A stretch of 7,750 nt of DNA from DATACN01 sp038215095 (GTDB taxonomy: Bacteria > Actinomycetota > Thermoleophilia > Solirubrobacterales > Thermoleophilaceae). The position numbers and the translations under genes were made by a program. Shown here one piece after another: positions 1 to 4,404 of the stretch; positions within the stretch are counted from its first letter, which is position 1; each line of letters begins with the position of its first letter. The notes below the pieces were generated by a model. It saw only the letters and a list, made by a program, of their open reading frames with translations, was not told the DNA's origin and did not search any database. The stretch lies in the NCBI GenBank assembly GCA_038215095.1, contig JBBQRG010000106.1, forward strand, positions 1 through 7,750, written 5' to 3'.

Positions 1-1
1 C

Positions 2-154
2 ATCTTCACCAGCCTGCTCGGTATCGGCGACAACGACAAGTTCGACCTCGGCGGCCTGCCGGGCGCGATCATCGGCACGATGATCCTGCTGTTCGCCTAC
101 CGCAAGATCGTGGGCGACCAGCGGCACGTCGAGCCGGGAGCGCGCCCCGCCTAG
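2..154 (+). CDS. GlsB/YeaQ/YmgE family (transglycosylase-associated) small membrane protein, 3' end only
   Basis: Only the last 50 codons lie in the window; the gene begins upstream. The visible frame runs from base 2 to a TAG at 152-154. It reads as a hydrophobic helix (TSLLGIG), a short polar linker (DNDKFDLGG), then a Gly-rich second membrane segment PGAIIGTMILLFAYRKIVG and a short polar tail. This Gly-rich last helix ending in Y-R-K/L-I-V-G is characteristic of the GlsB/YeaQ/YmgE family, roughly 80-100 aa inner-membrane proteins with three helices linked to general stress responses; their biochemical activity is not established. The downstream gene is convergent, and the two stop codons share the same CTAG, so there is no intergenic space. 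Family assignment rests on the last half only. Confidence 0.72.
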   Translation: MFTSLLGIGDNDKFDLGGLPGAIIGTMILLFAYRKIVGDQRHVEPGARPA

Positions 155-591
155 GACGACGGCGCGGCCACCAGCCGCGCGAACAGCTCGTCGAGCGTCG
201 TCGCGGCGTCCTCGCACAGTCCCGTGTGGACCGGCGAGGGCTGAACGACGGTGCTCGACGGCGAGCTGATCCAGCCGAAGCGCTCCGACGCCGGCAGGCG
301 GGCGATCGGCCCCGCCTCGGCGTCGCCCGCGGCGACGCGCTCGATCTGGCGCAGGTGCTCGCCCACGGCCTCCAGGTCGAGCTCCGGGTCGAGCGTGCGC
401 ATGCGTGAGGCGTCGAGGGCGGTGCGCGCCCCGAGAAAGCGCAGGCGCGGGCTGAACAGCACGACGCCCACGTTCAGCGCCTCGCCGCGCGGCAGCGACG
501 GGACCGCGCGCAGCAGCGCGTACTGAAACGCCTCAGGCCCGCGGCACGAGCGGCCTCTGCCTCGTCGACCCAATCCCGGCGGCTCCGCCAT
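151..591 (-). CDS. DUF3037 domain-containing protein
   Basis: A 146-aa soluble protein. After a 20-residue basic N-terminus, the DUF3037 signature appears as FQYALLRAVP (22-31) and RGEALNVGVVLF (35-46). A helical segment DLEAVGEHLRQIER lies near 72-85, then SSTVVQPSPVHTG (112-124) and the closing helix DELFARLV (134-141). The family is about 110-130 aa with no known biochemical function; in other actinobacteria it often sits beside HipA-like kinase genes, but no intact HipA-like gene is visible here. The ATG at 591 is the first start I can support, but the N-terminal residues look unlike the family (GLGRRGRGRSCRG), so the true start may differ; a TTG at codon 7 is possible. It lies 37 bp downstream of the DUF427 gene on the same strand and ends on a CTAG shared with the convergent GlsB-type gene. 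Confidence 0.75.
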   Translation of the reverse strand: MAEPPGLGRRGRGRSCRGPEAFQYALLRAVPSLPRGEALNVGVVLFSPRLRFLGARTALDASRMRTLDPELDLEAVGEHLRQIERVAAGDAEAGPIARLPASERFGWISSPSSTVVQPSPVHTGLCEDAATTLDELFARLVAAPSS

Positions 592-628
592 TCGGGCCAG
601 CAGGTGCGCAGCATGGCGCCAGCCTAGG

Positions 629-1429
629 TCAGCGCCGCGAGAACGGGCTGGCGGGGCGCTCCTGCGGCTCGCCGTCCAGCTCGATGTCCACGAACTCGTT
701 GTAAAAGGCGATCCGGTCCTTGATCGGACCGACCTCCCACTCGGGCTCGGGGTAGGTCCAGGCGATGTCCTCGTGATCGCCGAACGAGAAGGTGGAGGCC
801 TGGCCCTTGTAGGCGCAGACCGTCTTCGTGTTGCTCGGCTGGAGCAGCTCCATGCGCACGTCCTCGCGCGGCAGGTACCAGCGCGTGGGCAGCCCGTTCT
901 CGAACAGGGCCAGCGGCCGCTCCGACTCGGCCAGCAGCTCGCCGTCCAGGCTGACCTTCACGTGGCGCGAGCTGCGGTTCACGTCGATGCGGTGGAAGGG
1001 GTCGCGCGGGTGGCCCTGGACGCGCTCGTCCTCCTCGAGCCACTCGTCGAGCGCGCCGAAGTGGAACGCCACGAGCCCGCGCAGCCGCTCCATTCCCTCG
1101 ATCGGATCCGGGTAGGTCCAGGCCGCCTTCTCGACGTCGCCGATTGCGAAGTAGCGCGTGTCGCCCTTCCAGGGGCAGTGCGTGCTGTAGCCGGTCTCCC
1201 GGAGGAGGTCGGTGCGCACGTCCTCCTCGGGGAAGTACCAGACCGGCAGGATCCCGGCCTCGTGCAGCATGTGGACGCGCCTGCTGTCGACCACGAGCTC
1301 GCCGCCCTTCACCCCGCGCACGCGGCGCGGGATCACGTCGAGGTAGATGGCGCCCTTCCCGGGCGTGTCGAAGTTGAAGCTGCCGGCCGGCCGCTCCCCG
1401 AACGGGGCGGCGCCCTTGGTCAAGGACAT
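629..1429 (-). CDS. Tandem DUF427 domain protein
   Basis: A 266-aa soluble protein made of two copies of the DUF427 fold (Pfam PF04248, also labelled NTP_transf_9). In copy 1 (about residues 40-125) WYFPEEDV (64-71), CPWKG (85-89) and AWTYPDP (103-109) are visible. In copy 2 (about 150-250) the matching WYLPREDV (174-181), CAYKG (205-209) and AWTYPEP (223-229) occur about 120 residues later, so the two halves align motif for motif. Copy 1 has a CPWKG and copy 2 a CAYKG core; both keep the Cys-x-x-Lys-Gly. The activity of DUF427 proteins is not established, and the transferase label is by structural analogy only. The ATG at 1429 lies 21 bp after the stop of the 48-aa membrane protein, so the two are probably cotranscribed. 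No clear Shine-Dalgarno precedes the start. Confidence 0.88.
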   Translation of the reverse strand: MSLTKGAAPFGERPAGSFNFDTPGKGAIYLDVIPRRVRGVKGGELVVDSRRVHMLHEAGILPVWYFPEEDVRTDLLRETGYSTHCPWKGDTRYFAIGDVEKAAWTYPDPIEGMERLRGLVAFHFGALDEWLEEDERVQGHPRDPFHRIDVNRSSRHVKVSLDGELLAESERPLALFENGLPTRWYLPREDVRMELLQPSNTKTVCAYKGQASTFSFGDHEDIAWTYPEPEWEVGPIKDRIAFYNEFVDIELDGEPQERPASPFSRR

Positions 1430-1450
1430 GCCCCGAGACTAGAGAGCGGC

Positions 1451-1597
1451 TTAGCGCTCCTCTGGACGCCAGGCGCCCGGGGCGTCGCCGTAGACGCGCC
1501 GGTAGGGCCGCTCGGGCATCTGGCCGTGGCCCTTCAGGCGGCCGATGACGATGCCGGCCAGCCCGACGATGCTGAGAATGAGGGAGATGATGAACAT
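1451..1597 (-). CDS. Small single-pass membrane protein, 48 aa, unrecognised family
   Basis: I do not recognise this protein. It starts directly with one hydrophobic segment (MFIISLILSIVGLAGIVIG, residues 1-19), followed by a basic, proline-rich tail containing ERPYRRVYGDAPGAW and ending in PEER. The predicted topology is one helix with the positively charged tail in the cytoplasm. I chose the ATG at 1597 over an in-frame GTG at 1645 because the longer form adds a polar stretch that is also the footprint of a strong RNA hairpin. A GGAGG lies only one base upstream of the ATG, closer than usual, and is buried in that hairpin. A frameshifted second copy of the tail (1977-2073) keeps the ERPYRRV-GDAPGAW core with mostly synonymous changes, which argues that this is a real gene. 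It precedes the DUF427 gene by 21 bp. Confidence 0.68.
   Translation of the reverse strand: MFIISLILSIVGLAGIVIGRLKGHGQMPERPYRRVYGDAPGAWRPEER
1454..1530. repeat. Direct repeat copy A (3' end of the 48-aa membrane protein gene)
   Basis: This 77-bp segment and copy B at 1995-2069 align in the same orientation, with about 57 identical columns of 77 by hand count and two single-base gaps. Identical blocks include ccaggcgcccgg, gcgtcgcc, tagggccgctcg and gccgtggc. The pair flanks the decayed MFS/MarR segment. Confidence 0.75.
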
Positions 1598-1627
1598 GCC
1601 TCCAGGGTGGCGGACCACCCCGGAGGC
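1598..1627 (-). promoter_or_regulatory. Hairpin abutting the start codon of the 48-aa membrane protein, occluding its RBS
   Basis: In the minus-strand RNA, 5' arm GCCUCCGGGGUGG pairs with 3' arm CCACCCUGGAGGC over 13 bp (one G-U wobble, otherwise Watson-Crick) around a UCCG loop of the UNCG type. The 3' arm contains the only Shine-Dalgarno-like sequence (GGAGG), and the next base is the A of the start AUG. On the plus strand the same arms carry an A-C mismatch, so the structure favours minus-strand RNA. It could equally be a leftover terminator stem of the MFS gene whose stop is 33 bases upstream, but no U-tract follows. Confidence 0.6.
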
Positions 1628-1631
1628 TTGT

Positions 1632-1645
1632 GTGACCGGGGTCAC
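1632..1645. promoter_or_regulatory. 14-bp palindrome GTGACC-N2-GGTCAC, possible operator
   Basis: A perfect 6-bp inverted repeat with a 2-bp spacer lies between the MFS remnant stop (1661) and the start of the 48-aa membrane protein (1597), about 35-48 bp upstream of that ATG. With only two spacer bases it suits a dimeric DNA-binding protein better than an RNA hairpin. No regulator can be assigned from sequence; it may once have controlled the lost MFS/MarR pair. Confidence 0.35.
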
Positions 1646-1660
1646 GAGGGCACATTCGCT

Positions 1661-1810
1661 TCATCGCTCGGTTCGCAGCTCGCCCGCCGGCAGCCGCAGC
1701 ACCACGAGGGCGCCGCCCAGCGCGATCGGGGCGGCCACCAGGAACACGGTTCGCACCGCGCCCACGATGTCTGACACCAGGGCGGGGTCCACGTGGCCGA
1801 TCACGCCGGC
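1661..1810 (-). pseudogene. C-terminal remnant of an MFS multidrug exporter (EmrB/QacA-like)
   Basis: Reading the minus strand into a TGA at 1661-1663 gives an open frame of about 50 codons. It contains HVDPALVSDIVGAV, the hydrophobic segment VRTVFLVAAPIALGGALVVL and the tail RLPAGELRTER. This matches the layout of the last extracellular loop, the final transmembrane helix and the cytoplasmic tail of 14-helix MFS drug exporters (for example the frequent AIRTVFLVAAPIA run). The rest of the exporter, normally 450 codons or more, is missing; going upstream the resemblance stops near 1810, where MarR-like coding appears on the other strand. No start codon or RBS is suitable for independent expression. 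I infer a decayed fragment left by a deletion. The family call rests on about 45 residues. Confidence 0.6.
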
Positions 1811-1821
1811 CGGGCGGCGCC

Positions 1822-1976
1822 CGTCCCGGAGTGGGCGACCTGAACGCCATGGAGCGCTCGGGGCTGGTCAGCCGGGAGCGCCTGGCGGAGAACCGGCGCG
1901 TTGAGCGCATCGAGCTCACCGCGAAGGGCGAGCGCAGCTTCCTGAAGCTGCGCGAGGCGGCGATGAGGAGAGCCGC
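1822..1976 (+). pseudogene. C-terminal remnant of a MarR-family transcriptional regulator
   Basis: The plus-strand frame gives VGDLNAMERSGLVSRER, then LAENRRVERIELTAKGE and RSFLKLREAAMRRA. This is the typical end of the MarR winged helix: the tail of the recognition helix, the L-x-x-x-G-L-V-x-R motif, the beta wing with N-R-R-V-x-x-x-x-L-T-x-x-G, and the start of the long C-terminal dimerisation helix. The first ~70 residues (N-terminal helices and the start of the HTH) and the end of the dimerisation helix are absent. The frame stays open to 2130, but beyond about 1976 it runs through the repeat copy on the opposite strand and no longer resembles MarR. A GTG at 1831 could start it, but such a piece would lack a DNA-binding domain. 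It is fused head to head with the MFS remnant. Confidence 0.6.
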
Positions 1977-2073
1977 TCAGTGGGGCGCCGCTCGGCGCTC
2001 TTCCGGCTCCAGGCGCCCGGCGCGTCGCCAGGCACCCGTCGATAGGGCCGCTCGCCAGGTTGCCGTGGCAAAG
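1977..2073 (-). pseudogene. Frameshifted second copy of the 48-aa membrane protein gene (3' part only)
   Basis: The minus strand encodes ERPYRRVPGDAPGAW, which matches the intact small protein (ERPYRRVYGDAPGAW) at 14 of 15 positions. Two single-base deletions relative to the intact copy break it: one before the motif, where HG-(N/Q) would join ERP, and one straight after the Trp. Restoring the second gives W-x-PEER followed by RAAPH and a TGA at 1977-1979. In the shared core, five of six differing codons are synonymous, so this copy was probably a functional paralogue until recently. The hydrophobic N-terminal half is missing; its place is taken by the end of the secreted protein gene, whose stop is at 2076. 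Confidence 0.62.
1995..2069. repeat. Direct repeat copy B
   Basis: The partner of the 1454-1530 segment in the same orientation, 75 bp, with two single-base deletions relative to copy A. Together they bracket about 465 bp holding the small gene's 5' half, the palindrome, and the MFS and MarR remnants. Confidence 0.72.
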
Positions 2074-2075
2074 GA

Positions 2076-2804
2076 TCAGTCGGTCGAGCGGACGCCGATG
2101 CAGTGGACGTTCGCGTCGCCGCCGCCGTGATTGTTGACCTTGCAGGTCACAACCATCGCCTGTGCGCTGGTGTTCGACGTGACGATGAACTGTTGCGCAG
2201 AGGTCGTGGCGGTTACTTCTAAGTCGGAGCCGGGACTGATGGTGCTTCCCGAAGCGCCCGTCGTCGGGTCGAGCGAAGTGAGCTTGAGGTCGCCGCCCAA
2301 AGGAGCGCGCGTGTTGTGCACCCGCACGTCGGAGTTGTTATCGCTGTCTCCGTCGGTCGTGACGGTCGCGCCCATCGCCGGAAACGAAAGCAGCGGCAGC
2401 TGCGTCGTCGAGGTCGAGTCGCCGCGCCCGTAGACGATGAGGGTGGCCTGGTTGAAGGCCGACGCCGGCTGGCCACCCAGCGCGTCGGCATTCGACGCGG
2501 CGTCCGCATGCCCGGCGGTGTCGGCGCGCCCAGCCGTGGTTGCCCGGTCCGCGCTCTTCGCGCTCCGGACCTTGCTGAGCGCGCTCTCCTTGATCTGCTT
2601 GCCCCCCAGCGTGTTCGAGCGGATGTCTCCGCCTCGAACGGACTTGTTCTTGACCGCGCGACTACCCACGGAGCCGGTCTTCAGCGCAGCCGACCCGATC
2701 GAGTGGGTGGCGACCCCGTAGGACACTCCGCCGAGCGACACGAACAGCGCGACCAGCGCCACTGCCATGGCGGGGGACGGCCGGAATCGGGGGAGGCGTT
2801 TCAC
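2076..2804 (-). CDS. Secreted repeat protein with Ala-rich stalk, function unknown
   Basis: A 242-aa exported protein. Residues 1-30 form a signal sequence or anchor: basic MKRLPRFR, then AMAVALVALFVSLGGVSYG. Four decapeptide repeats follow: SIGSAALKTG (35-44), SVGSRAVKNK (45-54), SVRGGDIRSN (55-64) and TLGGKQIKES (65-74). Next are four hexapeptides ADRATT, AGRADT, AGHADA and ASNADA (85-108), ending in LGGQPASAF, a pattern also seen in trimeric fibre stalks. The C-terminal ~125 residues are Thr/Ser/Gly/Asp-rich, probably beta structure, with C221 and C235 as a possible disulfide. Such proteins are common in Solirubrobacterales; no function is assigned. The start is GTG at 2804; no Shine-Dalgarno lies at the right spacing, but a promoter ends 10 bp upstream, which suggests near-leaderless translation. 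An ATG at codon 13 would remove the basic leader and is less likely. Confidence 0.8.
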   Translation of the reverse strand: MKRLPRFRPSPAMAVALVALFVSLGGVSYGVATHSIGSAALKTGSVGSRAVKNKSVRGGDIRSNTLGGKQIKESALSKVRSAKSADRATTAGRADTAGHADAASNADALGGQPASAFNQATLIVYGRGDSTSTTQLPLLSFPAMGATVTTDGDSDNNSDVRVHNTRAPLGGDLKLTSLDPTTGASGSTISPGSDLEVTATTSAQQFIVTSNTSAQAMVVTCKVNNHGGGDANVHCIGVRSTD

Positions 2805-2814
2805 GTTCGGAGGG

Positions 2815-2844
2815 ATTCTCTCCCGAGCGGCCCTCCGCCGTCAA
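2815..2844 (-). promoter_or_regulatory. Sigma-70-like promoter for the secreted repeat protein
   Basis: On the minus strand TTGACG (2844-2839, 5 of 6 to the -35 consensus) is followed after 18 bp by GAGAAT (2820-2815, 4 of 6 to the -10 consensus). Transcription would start about 7 bp later, only 3-4 bases before the GTG at 2804, giving an almost leaderless mRNA. It lies wholly in the 45-bp gap after the acyl-CoA ligase stop. It overlaps a weak inverted repeat (GGAGGG / CCCTCC, 16-base loop, arms 2831-2836 and 2809-2814). Confidence 0.45.
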
Positions 2845-2849
2845 GTGCG

Positions 2850-4367
2850 CTAGGCGCTCGAGCTGCCCGCCTCCACCTGCTCCGGCACCTCGATGTCCTT
2901 CTTCAGGATCTTGCCGGTGGGGCCCTTCGGGAGCTCGTCGCAGAACCAGATCTTGCGCGGGTACTTGTAGTTGGCGACTTCCTTCTTGACGTAGTCGCGC
3001 AGCTCGTCCTCGGAGAGCTCCTCGCCCTTCTTCAGCACCACCGCGGCGCCGACCTCCTCGCCCATCTTCTCGTCCTCGACGCCGATCACGGCGGCCTCCT
3101 GGACTGAGGGGTGCTCGTAGAGCACCTCCTCGACCTCGCGCGGGTAGACGTTGTAGCCGCCGCGGATGATCAGCTCCTTCTTGCGGTCGACGATGAAGTA
3201 ATAGCCGTCCTCGTCGATCTTGCCCATGTCGCCGGTGAAGAACCAGCCGTCCTTGATCGCCTCCTCGGTGGCGTCGGGGCGGTTCCAGTAGCCCTTCATC
3301 ACGTTGTGGCCCTTGATGACGATCTCGCCTACCTCGTCGCCCTCGACGTCGTTGCCGTCGTCGTCCACGAGCTTCATCTCGACGCCCTCGATCGGGGTGC
3401 CGATCGAGCCGGGCTTGCGCTCCTTGTCGGGGTGGTTGAACGACGCAACCGGTGATGTCTCGGAGAGACCGTAGCCCTCGAGGATCTTGCAGTCGAAGGT
3501 CTCCTCGAAGTTCCGCATCAGCTCCTCGGGCATGGCCGAGCCGCCCGACATGCAGAGCCGCAGGGACGAAATGTCGAAGTCCTTGCACTTGTCGGAGTGC
3601 AGCATCGCGTTGTACATCGTCGGGACGCCCTGGAAGATCGTGACCTTGTCGCGCTCGATGATCTCGAGCGCCTTGTCGGGGTCGAAGCGCGGGATCTGGG
3701 TCATCATCGCGCCGACCGCGATGCAGGCGTTCATGTTGCAGGTCTGGCCGAAGGAGTGGAACAGCGGCAGCGCGCCCAGCGCGATGTCGTCCTCGGTGGT
3801 GCCGGCCAGGCCGACCGCCACCTCGGCGTTCTTCTTCATGTTCGAGTGGGTCAGCTCGGCGCCCTTGGGCTTGCCGGTGGTGCCCGACGTGTAGAGGATC
3901 ACCGCGGTGTCCTCGGCGTCGCGCTCGGACATCTCCTCGAGCGCGTCCTGGCCGCCCACGAGCTCCTCGAACTCGCCGGGCTTGACGAGCACGACCTCGG
4001 TCCCGCCGGACTCGGCGCCCTTCTCCGCCGCTTCGGCGAAGTCGTGCCAGGCGAACAGCACCTTGGCCTCGGGATCCTCGAGGTAGAACTCGACCTCGCG
4101 GCCCTTCAGCAGCACGTTCATGGGCACGACGATGCCGCCCGCACGCAGGATCCCGTAGTAGACGGTGGGGAAGTAGGGGACGTTCGGGAGCATGATCCCG
4201 ACGCGGTCGCCCTCCTCGACGCCCTTCTCACGCAACATCCCGGCCACGCGCTTCGCGCCCTCGTCGAGCAGCGAGTAGCTCACCTCGGTGTCGTTCAGCT
4301 TGACGGCGAGCCGGTCGCCGTCCTTCTCAGCAGAGTCGACCAGCAGGCTGGCCAGGTTGTCGCTCAT
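2850..4367 (-). CDS. fadD: AMP-binding long-chain fatty acid--CoA ligase (FadD-like)
   Basis: A 505-aa cytoplasmic enzyme of the adenylate-forming ANL superfamily. It activates a carboxylic acid, probably a medium- or long-chain fatty acid, with ATP to an acyl-AMP and transfers it to CoA. The phosphate-binding loop is YTSGTTGKPKG (159-169). GYGLSET (298-304) contributes adenine and acyl contacts. TGD (378-380) binds the ribose, the hinge is DRKKELI (394-400), GGYNVYP (403-409) is the A8 motif, and PTGKILKK carries the catalytic lysine K486. All core motifs are intact and the length is normal. The substrate cannot be read from sequence; short- or branched-chain acids are possible. The ATG at 4367 has GGGAGGG about 8 bases upstream. 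It lies 37 bp after the methyltransferase on the same strand. The surface is acidic and Lys/Glu-rich compared with neighbouring genes. Confidence 0.92.
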   Translation of the reverse strand: MSDNLASLLVDSAEKDGDRLAVKLNDTEVSYSLLDEGAKRVAGMLREKGVEEGDRVGIMLPNVPYFPTVYYGILRAGGIVVPMNVLLKGREVEFYLEDPEAKVLFAWHDFAEAAEKGAESGGTEVVLVKPGEFEELVGGQDALEEMSERDAEDTAVILYTSGTTGKPKGAELTHSNMKKNAEVAVGLAGTTEDDIALGALPLFHSFGQTCNMNACIAVGAMMTQIPRFDPDKALEIIERDKVTIFQGVPTMYNAMLHSDKCKDFDISSLRLCMSGGSAMPEELMRNFEETFDCKILEGYGLSETSPVASFNHPDKERKPGSIGTPIEGVEMKLVDDDGNDVEGDEVGEIVIKGHNVMKGYWNRPDATEEAIKDGWFFTGDMGKIDEDGYYFIVDRKKELIIRGGYNVYPREVEEVLYEHPSVQEAAVIGVEDEKMGEEVGAAVVLKKGEELSEDELRDYVKKEVANYKYPRKIWFCDELPKGPTGKILKKDIEVPEQVEAGSSSA

Positions 4368-4375
4368 CCTCGTTC

Positions 4376-4404
4376 CCTCCCGACGTTCTCAGAGGAGCGG
4401 GAGG
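4376..4404 (-). promoter_or_regulatory. Inverted repeat covering the fadD Shine-Dalgarno
   Basis: In the minus-strand RNA the first seven bases after the methyltransferase stop, CCUCCCG, are complementary to CGGGAGG 15 bases later. The second arm is the ribosome binding site of the acyl-CoA ligase (GGGAGGG, 8 bases before its AUG). A stem here would hide the RBS, or could act as a weak intercistronic stabiliser; there is no U-tract for termination. A 7-bp stem with a 15-base loop is modest, and such pairs arise by chance in GC-rich gaps. Confidence 0.35.

Noticed and set aside
540..614. Possible tail of a HipA-like kinase upstream of DUF3037 (an alternative frame reads DWVDEAEAARAAGLRRF from an ATG at 614)
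   Set aside because: HipA-like kinase genes often neighbour DUF3037 genes, but only about 20 plausible residues exist between a stop and the DUF3037 core, too few to support a call. It may instead mean that the DUF3037 start is wrong.
1598..1645. N-terminal extension of the small membrane protein from a GTG at 1645
   Set aside because: The added 16 residues are polar and encoded by the hairpin and palindrome. There is no Shine-Dalgarno before the GTG, and the hydrophobic helix begins right at the ATG at 1597.
773..1774. Long plus-strand open frame opposite the DUF427 gene
   Set aside because: It is an antisense shadow of a well-recognised gene, with His/Ala/Val/Leu-rich low-complexity composition and no domain.
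624..1919. A 431-codon open frame on the minus strand across the DUF427 gene and the decayed region
   Set aside because: It is Arg/Pro/Gly-rich, a typical off-frame reading of GC-rich coding DNA. It crosses a clear DUF427 gene, a separate small gene and the MFS remnant, all in other frames.
2805..2849. Rho-independent terminator after fadD (GGAGGG / CCCTCC)
   Set aside because: The 6-bp arms have a 16-base loop and no U-tract, and the interval is better explained as the promoter of the next gene.
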